From Chlorella sorokiniana (taxonomy: Eukaryota; Chlorophyta; Trebouxiophyceae; Chlorellales; Chlorellaceae), in contig CP084614.1 in NCBI GenBank assembly GCA_025917655.1, positions 2,356,001 through 2,420,000 on the forward strand: a stretch of DNA of 64,000 nucleotides, given 5' to 3'. Each line of letters starts with the position of its first letter. Position 1 is the first letter of the stretch. A program made the position numbers and the translations under genes. Below the pieces are notes generated by a model, which ran no database searches, had not been told where the DNA came from, and saw only the letters and a list, made by a program, of their open reading frames with translations. Shown piece after piece: positions 33,876 to 46,478 of the stretch.

Positions 33876-36800
33876 TCACCACACGCCCACCGCGCCGTCG
33901 TAGGCCCCCGACACGATGGGGCCGCCGTCTACCCGCGGCGAGCACGCGCACCGCGTCGCTGTGCCCCTCCGCCTTGCGCACGCACTGCCAGGAGGCCAGG
34001 TCCCAGAAGCGGATGGAGGTGTCGTAGGATCCCGAGGCCACAAAGAGGTCGCCCACCGCCAGCGCCAGCACCGCCTCGCTGTGGCCCTCCAGCACCTTGG
34101 TGCACGACAGGCTGTCGCAGGACCACACCTGTGCAGGGTGGGGAGGGGGGGCAGGTTAGGGTGCATGGTGCGGGGGGGTGGGGACGGGGGGCGGGAGGTT
34201 GGGGTGCATGATGCGGGGGCAGGGTAGGGGGCATGCCGGTGGTTGGGGCCGGCAAGGGAGCTTGTATCTTGGAGGGTGGGCGGGAGGAGAGTTCAGTGCT
34301 AGAATGCCGGGCAGCCTGTCGGGTGTCAGCGGCGAGCGCAGCCGATGTGCGCGGGGGCAGGAGGGGGAAGACAAGAGGCGGAGCTCGCCCGCGGCTGCTC
34401 AGGCGCTGGCCTGAGCTCCAGCCGGTCCACACGCACCCGCACAGTCTTGTCCCAAGAGCCGGAGAAGAGGTGGCCCTGCCCCACCGCCAGCACCCGCACG
34501 TTGTCCTCGTGGCCGTCCAGCACCCGCAGGCACGTCAGGCTGGCGGCATCCCACACCTGCCAGCCACAGCGGGCCGGGGATGGGGGTGGGTGGGGGGAGG
34601 AGGAGGCAGGGCACAGCCAGTCAGGGAAGCCCGCTCAGTGCGACGAGCGGTGCATGAGCAAAACCGCTCCGCCGCCGGCAAGTGCTGCTCCCAAGCACTG
34701 GCCGCAACGCTTGCAACGCTGACGCTTGCAACGCTGGCGCGCAATGCGTGCCTGCATGGCAACAGTGGGCTGAAGGGGCGCTTGATTGCAGCGCAGCGAG
34801 CGCACCCGTATGGTGGTGTCGTCGGAGCCGGAGAAGACGAGGGAGTCAGTGGCGGCGAGGGCGCGCACCGCGCCGGTGTGCCCCACCAGCGTGGCCAGGC
34901 AGCGCAGCGAGGCGGCGTCCCACACGCGCACCTGCGGGTTGGCAGGGCGCCAGCACGACGGAACCAGAGGGCGTTGCATGCTCAAGCACACGCATGCAGG
35001 CGGGCGGTGTTGGCAGGACGGCCAGAGCCCCCTAGATGCGACCTTACAAAGAAACATGTGAGTCGCGGCGCACAGAGCGCAAAGGGGCAGCCAGCGCACC
35101 GTCTTGTCATACGAGCCGCTGAAGATTTTGTCGCCGCAGCGCACCAGCGTGCGCACGGGGCCGGTGTGCCCCGTCAGGGTGGCTATGCAGGCCAGCGTGT
35201 CCGCATCCCACACCTGCGGGGTGCGACGGGCGGGTGGGGCGGGTGAGTGGTGCGTTCCTTGGCGGCATGGCCCAGCCAGCCCGATTTCAAAGGGGTCGGC
35301 AAGGCTGGCATGCAGGATTGCTGAAGGGGAGGGCCTTGCTGTCGGGCATGCACAGCGGCAGCACACTGGGAGGGGAGCAGCGCGAAGACACATGGGGGCG
35401 AAGCCGTGTGGAGCTGCGCTTCAGTGGCCCCCTCACCAGCACTAGCACTAGCACTAGTAAGTAACAGTGCGCTCCTGACTCACCCGCAACGAACCGTCGT
35501 ACGAGGCTGAGAAGACGCGGCCGCCGGCCACCGCCAGCGCGCGCACCGCGTCCGTGTGGCCCGTCAGCGTCTTCTCCCGCTGCAGCGTGTCCAGGTTCCA
35601 CACGCGGATGGAGTAGTCGTATGAGCCGGAGAAGAGGCGGTTGCCTGCCACAGCCAGCGACAGCACCGGGCGTGTGTGGCTTTCCAGCACCTGAAGCGCA
35701 GCGCGGGCGGCACGGCAGCCACTGCTCAGCAAACACTGCGGTAGTCCTCAGAAGCAGCCATGACTGGAGGGAGGTGCAGGGCAGGGCTGAGCTGAGGGCA
35801 GCAGGGATCAGCTGCGGCAGCAGGCAGCGGAAAAGGACGGGGCAGGGCTGACGGGGGCGGCGGAGCACGGCCTTGCAGCGCCTCGCCTGCAGGCAGCGCT
35901 TGGTCCCGAGGTCCCACACTCGCACTGTCTTGTCTGCTGAAGCCGTGTACACACGGTTGCCATGCACCTCGATGGCCCAAATGATCTCGGAGTGGCCCTG
36001 CATGGAGAGGCGGCAGCGACAAGAGTCGGCAATCGTGTGGGCAGGTGCTGAAGCCATGGCGACATAGCCGGTGCATGCAGAGAGGCCGGCCAATAACCTG
36101 CATGCAGAAATTCAGGCTACAAGGCAATGCCAGGCGTCCATGCAAAACACTCAGAAGGCTGGAGCTCGTGCGCTATCAGCCGCTGGCGGTGGGGCAGCGG
36201 GCACGTGCGGCGCGCGCTGCAGCTGCACCCACATGCAGAATGTTGCCGGCACGGCCCTCGTCCCACTTGAACACCGGCTGCACCGTCTGCTGCGTGGCCC
36301 GCTCCGGCAGCTTCACCCCGTTCTGCTGCGCCCAGTCCACGATGGCGGAGCGCAGCGCAAAGTTGGGGGTGAGCTCCAGGTGGCGTAGCCGCATGCCCGT
36401 GACGGGGCACGTCTTGTGCCCCTGCGCCAGCCAGCGCTCGATGCTGTGGCGGTCGTAGGTGTGCCCCGTGGCCAGGATCACCGGATCAACCTGGCGTGGC
36501 ACGGACAGGGGCAGGAGCCGGACAGGGTTGGGTGGCCAGCTGAGGGGAAGTTGGGCACGGCTGCCTGTCACGGCACCAACACCAAGCTCAGCAGCTCAGC
36601 CCGAGCCTGCCCACCATGATTTCCATCGAGACCGGGCACACAAACGAAGAAGGGATAACCCGGCCCTCCAGGCTCTGCACACTGCTCTGCAGGGGGTGAA
36701 ACACGGCAGCGGGACATGCAGCGTTCACCAACGCAGGGCGGGAGGCAGCTGGCCCCCTCCCGGCTACGCGTCGGCCGTGTTCCTAGGAGCCGCCTGCCCG

Positions 36801-37071
36801 TTTAGCTCCCTCAGTGGCCACAAAGAGCCGACAAGGTCAACCGGTGGGCCGGCAGCAGTGGGCCGCCCACCTCTGCGTTCAGCGCGGGGGCGCCCGCAAC
36901 TGCGGCCCCAGCTGGAGGCTGGTTCGCTATCTGGGGCGTGGCGGTCATGTTGTTCGCCGGTTGGCGCTCCGCCGGCCGAGTTGCGAACTGTGGCGAGTCG
37001 GTCAGGGGCGCTGGCGAGTCTGAACGCGGTAGGATCCTAGCTAAGAAACCGGGCTTGCGTGATGAGCTCAT
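33876..37071 (-). CDS. U-box/WD40-repeat protein, likely E3 ubiquitin ligase
   Basis: Exons on the complement: 36871..37071, 36615..36686, 36233..36490, 35887..35997, 35484..35690, 35100..35213, 34806..34931, 34437..34556 and 33876..34128. A disordered 70-residue N-terminus is followed by a full U-box (SSFVCPVSMEIM, VDPVILATGHTYDRHSIERW, KTCPVTGMRLRHLELTPN). Then come seven WD40 blades, mostly one per exon and all in phase 0: GHSEIIWAIEVHG, SHTRPVLSLAVAG, GHTDAVRALAVAG, GHTGPVRTLVRCG, GHTGAVRALAATD, GHEDNVRVLAVGQ, GHSEAVLALAVGD, plus a closing GHSDAVRVLAA strand. Intron 4 uses a GC donor (CAG|GCGAGG). One frame change near 33935. The U-box is N-terminal, as in Prp19, but the WD repeats are closer to TRAF7/Fbw-like propellers, so it is probably not Prp19. 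Confidence 0.85.
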
Positions 37072-38572
37072 GGGAGCCCGGGGTGCGCTATGGAGCGCGC
37101 TGGTGGGTGCTCAAGGTCACCAGGTTGGGGCTGCTGGCCGCAGGGCTGCGCACGCCTGCAACAAGCCCTGCGAAGTCTCACCAAACGGGTTGGCGGTCTT
37201 GGGAAAGCCCTGCCGGCCGGTGCGTTCCTCGCCCTGCTGGCTCGTGCTGGCGCCCACGCGCCGACTTGACGTCGCTCCTAGCGCTTATTACATGCGACTA
37301 CGATTTGGTTTCGTGATATGAAGTCATGCAATGTTACTCTGCGCAGGCAAAGCGAGAAAGGGCAGACATGCTCACACATGGCGCCCCTGAGAGACCACTC
37401 GAAAGTCACTCGTGCCCCTCCACCTGCTATCAGTAAAACCTCGGGCAAACTGCATTGGAAATCCGCCGTGGAGGTGCAGGATGTGATCGGACAATCCATG
37501 CAGCAGACGGCCTTGCAGACGGTATCAACTTTGCAGGCACAATCTGCATGGTTTTGGCATGGTCTGGAGGTGGAAGGACGCAGCAATTGCCTGTATTGCA
37601 GCGACCAGATACGTTGTTAGGCGGGTTGCTTTACTGTTAGCGCTTCGGGCTGCTGACGGCGTGTGAGGCACCGCCGCCAAGTTAAGGTGCAGTGGTTCCA
37701 GGCTGAGTGCGGTTTCCTTGCTTGTTAGTGCAATAAGGATACTGTCTGGAGGCAGCAATGCACAGTTGCAGGCCCAGCCCATCTGCACTTAGGTGGGCTG
37801 CCACAAACACTTTATTGGCTTTCTGCTTGCCTGAGCGCGCTCTGGCAGAAAGCCGGTGTTGCGCATGTGCGGCCCTTGCGCAAACATTTAGAGCATGAGT
37901 CTGACACCACACAATATGAGCATCTTACCAGTGCCGCTGAGATGGGATGGGGCAGCCGCTGCGTGCCTACAATCCGTCGGCGCATAACGGAACGCCACTG
38001 TGGGTCAACAAGGTTTGTCGTCCGAAACCTGTGCCAATGACTAGCCGCTACGCTTTCAAGCTTTAAGGGTGTGCTCCAGGAAGAACAAACCGCCGATTCA
38101 TTCTCTCATTTATTTTGCGCCTCCAAGCTGGACAGGAAGGACTCACAGTGGCGTCCTTTGGGTGCTCGATACCGCCCATGCTGATCGCTGTGGCGGTTTA
38201 GGATTGTTGAGCAGCATGTTGGTGCAGCTAAGAGCCCATAACCGGAAAACGTAGGCGATCCGAGCGCAGGTGTGTCTGCACATCGTCGGCCTTCGAACCA
38301 GTGGATTGCGCCTGTGTGGGGGAGGCTGGCTGCCGGCTCGGCGGGCCGCCGGGCACTGGGCGGCCCGCTGCGCGGGCGACGCCGCCCGAGGCGTGTGGCG
38401 CTCAGGCATGTGGTCCCCCTGCCCGACTGTCCAGCGCCATGGAACCCGGGCCAGGCATCCGCAAAAGCGCCTACGAACCGGGTCTGTGGTTTGTGGCGGC
38501 TGAGCCAGGAACCACACTGCAAGACCATGGCACCCAGTGGCAGGTGCGCCGCAGCGGCTGCCCGCCAACGAC
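37072..38572. other. 1.5-kb divergent intergenic region
   Basis: The longest gene-free stretch apart from window ends, between divergent starts. It is less GC-rich and has short ORFs without protein-like composition or splice-compatible partners. It should hold both promoters; otherwise I see nothing in it. Confidence 0.5.
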
Positions 38573-41500
38573 ATGAGCGCTGGAAGAGGCGTCAGCCAGC
38601 GCCCCAAACCTCCATCCCTCATGTACATCGGCAAGTCTCGCTGCCTGGCAGGGCCTCCGTTGTTGGAGTTGCTGCATAGGCACCCTGTCACCCTGCCTGC
38701 CTGCCCTGCTGTTCCCTACCCCGCCCACAGATCGGCAGCCGCTACAGCCTGCTGCGTGTGCTGGGCTACGGCAGTTTCTCCTCCGTGTGCTTGGCGGTGG
38801 ACGAAGCAACCGGGGAGCAGGTGGGTGCACTGCGCGCAGGGTGCGAGAAGCTGGCCGCCTTTGGCTGCGTCCCTTCTGAGGCGCCGCCGCGCGTCGCTGC
38901 GCCGCTTGGCACAGCCTCTAGTTGGGCGCCTCGGCTGGTACGCCTTCCCTGCACCGCCGCAAGCCCATCCCGCGCGTCGCATCCCGCCGCACAGGTTGCG
39001 TTGAAGCGCGTGGCGGACGTGCTGCAGTCTCCGGAGCACACGCGGCGAGTGCTGCGTGAGGTGTGCATCCTGCGCCGCCTGCGGCACCCCAACCTCATCG
39101 CCATCCGCGACGCCTTTGTGCGCCCCTCCGCCACGGGGCAGTGCCGCCTGCGGGGCGGCAAGCTGGTCAACCTGAGCGTGGACGTGTACATCGCAATGGA
39201 GCTGGCCGACGGCGGCGACCTCTTCCACCTGCGTGGCCAGCTGACGGGTGCGCCGGTGGGATGCGCTGGCCAGCACGGCATGCCTTCCTGAGCTGCGCCA
39301 GTGCGTCTGCGGCTGGCCAGCTATCCTTTGCAGCCTGAGCTGCTCTGTACAGCTCTGCAGTCCAGGCGCCTGCTGGGCCAGGGCGCAGCTGCCCCTCGCA
39401 GTTCAGCCCCGTGGCGGGCCTGGCGGCTTTCAGCCGACGGGCCTGCCCTGCTGTGCAATCATCTCTCAGCCGGCCCCGCCGCTGCGCGACTGTCCTTCCC
39501 TTCCTTCCCCGCTGCTCAGGCGGCGAGGTGCGCTCGCTGATGTGGCAGCTGATCGTGACCATCCGTTACCTGCACTCCCTGCACGTCTGGCACCGCGACA
39601 TGAAGTCACAGGTGGGCGCCTGCTGCAGCCGTGGGTGCTGGTGCTGCATGCTTCTGGTTCAGGGTGTGCATGCCGCCACGCCTGGCCAGGCGCTGCGCCG
39701 GCCGTGGCGGCAGCTTGTCCCGTTGCGGCGCGCCGCAGCTGCTGCCGCATGAAAACTGACCCACTGCCTTTCTTTCTACCTGTTTTCCACCCGTTTCACC
39801 GCCTCCCGCCAGAACGTGTTTCTGTCGTGGGAGAATGGGGAGCGAATCGTCAAGGTGCGAGGGCAGCGCAGGCAGGCTGCTGCCTTGCTGCGGAGGATGT
39901 ATCTGCATGGGCCGGCGCATGGATGCGGGAGGGCACTCCTGCCCGCCACTGGGTTCGCACTCGAAGCGCAAGCCCCCATGGAGTGGCCCCCTCGCCTGCA
40001 TTTTGTGCCACCCCCATCTTTGCTCCCCCGCCCGCCCGATCCCTCTGTCCAGATTGGCGACTTTGGCAGCGCTCGGTCCGCCACCCCGGGCGGCTACCCC
40101 TGGGCTGAGCAGAGCGCGCCCAGCATGGAGGTGCCAGCAGGGCGGCCCTCTGCGGGGCCCGCCATGCTGCACGGCGCTGACAGCTATGCGGCCATGGACG
40201 CTGCGATACAGGTGGGCGGTACAAGCACGGGCATGGGGATGTGGGTTTGGGTTTGTGTGGGTGTTTGGGCTGGTGTGGGTGTGCTGCGCTGCCTCCCTTT
40301 ACGTTGCCTGCCCCCTCTCGTCAATCCAGCCTGCCCCGCTGCCCTCCCTCCATACCCGTCTCCTGCCCTCCCCCTTGCTCCTCATCCCCGCTTCCTCCCC
40401 CTGCCTCCCCCACAGCCCCAAGACCTGTACGCCCAGCCTGAGCCTGGCGCGGAGGAGGGCGGGGGGGGGCGGGCAAGGCGCCGCTGACCCGCGTCGTGGC
40501 CACGCCCTGCTACCGGTGAGGGCCGCCGCCAGAAGTCACGAATGCCACGCGGCGGATTTTGTGGGTTTGATGTTGTTTTGTTTCGCTTGTTCCATAACGA
40601 CAACTGCTGGTGGCATCTGCACCGCCCGGGCGTCCAGGGCAGGCACTGACGTACCACCGCCACCACCATCACCGCACACACCGATGCTACCGCCACGCCC
40701 CCCCCCCCCGCCCCCTGCAGCGCCCCTGAGGTTGTGATGTCGCGGGGGGCTACACCGCCGCCATTGACATGTGGTCCCTGGGCTGCATCTTCGGGGAGCT
40801 GCTGCAGCGCATCGCGCACGTCGGCTCCGCCGCCACGCCCAACCTGCAGGTGCCTGCTCGCCTCCCTCCGGGCACCCCTCCCCTCCAACCCCCTCCTCGC
40901 CTGATGCTCGGGCCCGTCGCAGCGCGGGTGCTTCCAGTCCGGCATGCAGCTTGGAGTCGACGGGGCGCCAATGGGCCTGCTTGGGTGGTTCGGGGCTGCT
41001 CCCCGGAAGGGTCCGGCTGTTCATTACGCGCCTGACGCTGGGCTACCCTGCGCTGCTGGCGCCGCTCCGCCGCCGCAGGTGGCTCCCCTGTTTGCCATCC
41101 ACGGCCTGCCCAAGACGCCGGGCGACGGCGAGAGCTTTGTCGGGGGCCGGGCAGCGAGCTGACGCGCAGCGAGCTGCAGGCACGCCGCCCTTGCTCCTAG
41201 CTCCAGCCGCTGCCGGCATGCGCGGGCGCTGCGCCCGCGTTGCATGCCATCAGCTGCAGCCAGGCTCACGCCGCTTCGCATGTGTCCACGCCATCTCCTG
41301 CAAGCCCCACCGCACCCCCTCCCCCTTCCCCCACCACAAACTCGTAGTTCCTGCTACTCTCTCTCTGTCTCTGCCTTTGTCTGTCTCTCTGTCACTCTCA
41401 TGATCATCCACCACGATAACCACCCATCCGCACACATACCCATACTCTTCACAGCCATCTCTTCCCCGCTGCAGGCGCTCTTCAGCGTGATGGGGACCCC

Positions 41501-43734
41501 CTGCTGGGCCGACGTGGCGGCTGTGCAGGAGCCGTCCTGGCGGCGGTACCTGCACCACCTGCCCGGCCGGGCGCCCACGCTGTACCGCAGGTGCGGTGCG
41601 GGACAGTGCTGCGAGCTGCGGCGGTACAACCCGCCCCGGGGCTGCCCTGAGGTGCCGTCCGGAGCAGCCACACCGCTGCTGCAGCTCACGCAGGACTTAC
41701 CCCTTCCGTCATTGCTGCCGGCGAGGCCTTGTGTCGCTGGCTTCCCCCTCTCCCACCCCACGTCTGGTGGCCCCCACGCCAGGTTTGCCGCCGCGGGCGA
41801 GGCGGCGGTGGACTTGCTGGCGCGGCTGCTGGCCTTCGACCCAACTCGGCGGTGCAGCCCTGAAGAGGCTCTGGCCCATGAGTACTTTGCTGACACGTCG
41901 ACAGGGGAGGCGGGTGCGGGCGCTGCACACTGTTTACGTCTGTGTGCTGCCTTGTGTAGGCTGTGCTGTGGCCATGACGTGACGCCTTGGCAGCGTGGAA
42001 AAGTGCTGCTGCTGGCTGCCTGGGAGGGCTCGCCGTCTCTGCCCCACTAGCAACGGGGTGCCCCACCCGCTTGCCCACAGGCGGCCTGGACGACGCCGTG
42101 GCTTCCGGGCAGCTGCTACCCGGGGGCAGGTGGAGCGGCGGCGGCGCTGCGGCTGCCGGGCAGGCTCCTTCTCCCGAGGGGGAAAGGGCTGCTGCCGCAC
42201 CCACCGCGGCCCAGCTGGAAGCAATGGACGAGGGTGCGCCGCCAGCAACGCCCTGTCGGCGCTGCAGCCCTACTCCGTCACTCCCTGCGGGGTGCCGGTG
42301 GCCCACGCCGAGCAGGCAGCGGCGGCAGCGCAGCACGCGGCGGCGGCGGCGCGCCACGCGGCGGCTGCCGCCGCCGTCGCGCAGCAGCGGGGCGGCGATG
42401 CCGCGGCCAGCGCGCTTGCGGGCCCCTTTGCCTCGCGCTTGCATGTGGGAAGCCCGGCCGACAGCTCCTCGGTGCAAGACCCAGCACAGCTGAGCGCCTC
42501 GCCGTTTGCCACGCCGCCTCATCGCTGTGGCGGCGGCGGCGGCAGGGGCGAAGCGGCGGCTGGGCGTGCGGCGGCGGCGGCGGCAGAGGGCGGCGAGCGC
42601 ACTACTGGGAGGAAAGCGAGCCGGGCGGGCCCTGGCCATGCTCGAAGAGGAGCTTTCAGCGATCACTGGTGGGAAGGAAAGGGGCGGGGGCTGCTGGCGC
42701 GAGGGCTGATTGAGGGTGGGGCCTGCAATGCAGTGCTTGCAGCGAATGCAAAGTGCTGCTCCTGCCTGCCTGCGCACCCCGCCCGGCACTCGCCTCACGG
42801 TCGCAACGGAGGCGAGCGACCCGATGGCTCAACCTTGCCCTTGGGCTGACCATCAAATTCCCATGCAGCGCACTACAGCACCGCCTCCCCCGAGGACGAG
42901 GGCAGCCAGATGCTGCGGCGCTTGCTGGAGGAGGAGTGCGAGGCGATACAGGCGGCGCAGGCGGCGACGCGGGCGCCCCAGCGGCGCGGGGGGCCCTCCA
43001 GCGACGGCGACGCCGCCAGCGGCGGCAAGAAGCGCGCGCGGCTGCCGCATGGCGGCGGCGGCGAGTCGGGCATCCTGTCCAGCCTGCTCAAGCGGCGCGA
43101 CGGCGGCCTGCAGGCGCGCCGTTTGCGGGGAACTTGCTTTGCTTGACGCAGCTACTCCTGGGCCCGGTTTGCACATGAGCTCCCCTTTCCACTCGACATC
43201 CTGCTCTCTTGCTTTGTCTGAAGTCTTTGCTGGCCGCCAGCTCCAGCTGCTAGCCCACAAGCTCGCAAGCCCCCTCTCCCCCTCCCCTCCCCCATCCCCA
43301 ATCCCCCGCTCCCGCCATGCAGGAGGACACTGCCGCGCAGCTGGACGCCGACAGCTTTGCGGCGCAGCGGCTGAGCAACGTGGCGGACACGTGGCAGGGA
43401 CGCGAGCTGGACCCCTCTCGCATCCTGGGGGCGCAGCGCCACGGGGAGTGGTTCCGCTCCCAGCCCGCCCAGGGTGAGCTTGCAGGCTTCGGCAATGCAG
43501 TGCCTGGGCGGTGGTTGAGGGGGTCTCCTGTGGAAGGGAAGCGCCACGCCTCTGCAGCCTGACGGGGAAAGAATGCTTGCTGATGCTGCAGCTACTGTGT
43601 CCGCCCCCCGTCTCACCCGCTGCAGGCCCGGCCGCTGGCCCGACCTGGGAGTCACCGTGCTGCCCCCGGGCAGCGATGCATCCAAGCTGGATCCCCAGCT
43701 GCTGGCCATCATGCGAGCGCAGCAGGGGCGCTAA
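38573..43734 (+). CDS. MAP-kinase-like CMGC protein kinase with long C-terminal extension
   Basis: Fifteen exons: 38573..38634, 38739..38820, 38995..39247, 39520..39611, 39813..39854, 40053..40211, 40416..40515, 40721..40849, 41079..41180, 41475..41590, 41783..41913, 42081..42668, 42869..43113, 43323..43473 and 43626..43734. Kinase features: Gly loop LGYGSFSSV, VALKRV (Lys), HRDMKSQN (catalytic Asp), IGDFGSAR, YRAPEVV, IDMWSLGCIFGELL, FSVMGTPCWADV and FDPTRRCSPEEALAHEYF. The activation segment carries a low-complexity insertion of about 75 residues and shows no TxY motif before TPCYRAPE. A tail of about 400 residues has Ala/Gln-rich parts and Glu-rich coils. Introns 9 and 13 need GC donors. 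Five or more bases are missing in G runs. Joining the tail exons rests on phase and spacing only. Confidence 0.78.
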
Positions 43735-44065
43735 CGGGGTCTGGGCGTGAGCTGGCTTGGGCTGAAGTGCGGGCTCCCTCAGGCCGTTTAACAATCAGGT
43801 TCATCCATCCATCTCATTGATCAAATTCACAACCCAGCACAGGCAGGTAGCCCTCGCGCCTGCTACCAATCATGATGCATCTCTTTTGCGTGGTTGCTGC
43901 ATGCAATGTAAGCCGCAGGTTTGCCGACCCCGCCTCTGGCGAGAGCAGCCGCGCCCAATGCAGCACATTGGCTCTGCACTGCATTGCTGCCTTTACATTT
44001 TTGGTTGTCATGTCGCCGTGATTTGCGCTAGACCGCTGTTTGACGGCAGCATAAGGGTTTGCGAG
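43735..44065. other. Intergenic between kinase and SBP2-like genes
   Basis: About 330 bp. Includes the kinase poly(A) signal and the promoter of the next gene. No exon supported. Confidence 0.5.
43907..43911 (+). promoter_or_regulatory. Candidate TGTAA poly(A) signal of the kinase gene
   Basis: TGTAA about 175 nt after the stop at 43734, the same spacing as in the fasciclin genes. Confidence 0.6.
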
Positions 44066-46447
44066 ATGCGCTCTTGGGCTGCCGTCGCTGCAGTGAAGTC
44101 AAGAGTGCAGGAAAATGGTGAAACTACTCGTACAACACTTCCAGTGCCCATCACGGCGGCTCTGCAGCCTGGTAGCGGAGAAGCGCTGTTGCGCGAGGCG
44201 GCAAAGAGCCGGCAAGACGTCACAGGTGGGTGCAATAATGGGAAGGGGTCGCCTAAAAGCTGCCAAGGGATGCCGCCGCTCAGCCGATCGCCCAGTCCCA
44301 CCCCGGCACCACCGCTGGAACGAGCGCAAACTGTAGCGCCGCTGGTATGCAGGCGAACGCCGCTGTTTGGCCTGTGGGAAGGGCTTTCGCGACATGCAGC
44401 GCTTTGCGCAGCACCTAAAGGATGCTCACGGCGGCCGTAACGCACCTCAGCTGCAGCCTGCCGCGCGGCCGCCCAGCGGCGGGCACGGCCCGCCTCCCAG
44501 CCTGCGTGCCGCCGTCCAGCTCGGCGATCTGCTGTTGAGGGCGCTGCCAGCTGGCGGGAGCCCCGCACCCAGACCGGGGACCAGGCCGGGCGGCCGAGCT
44601 GGGCAGCGCCAGCAGCATCCGGAACAGCCTCTCCAGGGGGCGCAGCATCAACAGCAGCCACGCTCTCGAGCCCAGCCACCTGATGGGCGGGCTCAGCCCG
44701 CAGCAGCCACGCCGCCGGCTGGCGGCCCCTCTGCTGGCCACAAGGCAAGCCGCTTCACCCTGCAGCCTGCGGTACACAAACACACTGCAACTACAACAAG
44801 GCGAGGATCGTCCGGTAACAACGTTTTGCTCTGCCCGCGGTGCCTCTGCAGGCTGCCACCGCCGCTCTGGAGCCGCCGCCGGGCACCCGGGCCAAGCGCG
44901 GCAAGCGGGAGAGCAGGCTGAAGCGTGCGTTCCGGCGCAGCGCGGCGGCACAGGCGTGTAGCCACTGGCAGGAGGTTCTGGCAGGTGGGGCGGGCTGCTG
45001 GGGGGCCTTTTGGTAAAGAGATGCTCCTGCACCCTTGTTTGAGTGGGTCGGGTGGGTGGGTGGGTGTGTATGTGTGTGTGGGGGCGGAAAGGGGGGCCTG
45101 CAGCCCTGCAATCATCCACTGTGACTGGCGTCCCCCTGTCCTCGGCCCCATGCAGAGCTGGAGGCAGCTATGCAGGCCGTTGGCGAGGCCCAGGGATCGT
45201 TAGCCAACCAACTGGCAGCGGCAGAGACAGACGCCGAGGCGGGTCACCAGGGCGGCGAGGGACAGGGGAAGAACTGGGCGGAGGGGCAGCCGCAGGATCC
45301 GCGTGCCGCCGACCTGGCGGTGCGGCGGCAGCTGCTGCAGCAGCAGTTAAGGCACGCGGACGAGTGTCGGGGCGGCTGGCGACAGCACACGGCCACGCGC
45401 GCGCCAGGCTGGCGGCCGCCCAGCGGCAGCAGCAGCGGGTGGAGGGGCTGCTGCCTGCCGGCGGCGTGCTGGAGGTCAGCAGCGATGGCGAAGAGCGGGG
45501 AGCGGCAGCTGCGGGACTGCACGCTGTACCAGCAGCGGGACAGGTTGTCCCGGATCACCCAGCTGCGCAGGTGGAAGCGACAGCACAGCAAGGCTCCCAG
45601 CAGCAGCAGCAGCAGCAGCAGCAGGAAGGAGGGCAGCTGGTAGCGCCGCCTGTTCCGGGGAGCGCCGCGCTGCAGCCCACACTCGCCGTCCCCACGGCAC
45701 ACGCTGCACCCCCAAGCTCAAGTTCTGCAGCGGCCTCTGAGGCTGGAGGCAGCGAGGCGGCAGCATCCGCAGCCGCATCCAGCAGCCTAGCCAGCTTCGC
45801 TTTCCAAGATGTGCTGACCAGCTGGGCTGCAAGCAGCGGCAGGCAGCAGGCGGCAGCAGTGGGGCCGGCGCCGGGGGTCGGCAGCTGCTGGCTGGGGGCG
45901 CCCCTCCGGGCGGCGAGGGCCTCCGGCGAGCCACATGGCGGCGGCGCAGCAGGCGCGGGGTGCCGCTGCTGCTGCAGCCCCCAGGCAGGCGCCGGCGTTA
46001 CTGCCCGAGGCACGCATTGATGTGCCCACCGACGCAGCAGCAGAGCCTTCCACTGTTGATTCTCTCGCATGCAAGGGCTCAGGCTCGGCAAGCGCGGCAG
46101 GCAGCAGCGCTGGCAGCAGCGCCAGCAGCGGCAGCGAGAGCAGTGAGAGCAGCGGCAGCGGCGGCTCCTTTGGCCTGCAGTGGGGGACCAGCCGCAGCTG
46201 GGCCGGCGCGGTGCGGCTGCAGGCGGGAGCTGTGGCGCAGCACGCAGCCCCGGCCGCGCCACAAGCTCCTCAGCAGCAGCAGCTGCGGCAGCACCAACTC
46301 ACATCGCTCCAGCTGCAGGACCAGCAGCAGGGGGCAAGCAGGGGCAGCAGCAGGGGCAGCAGCAGCAGCAGCAGCAGGGGCAGCAGGAGCAGCAGCTTCA
46401 ACTGCCGCCCGACTCTGCGCAGCAGCCCGTGGCCGGACTGCAGGCTG

Positions 46448-46478
<31 letters not shown>

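Noticed and set aside
37278-37586. Cys-rich 102-codon open frame on the minus strand
   Set aside because: No signal peptide, no splice partners and no repeat of the Cys spacing; likely chance.
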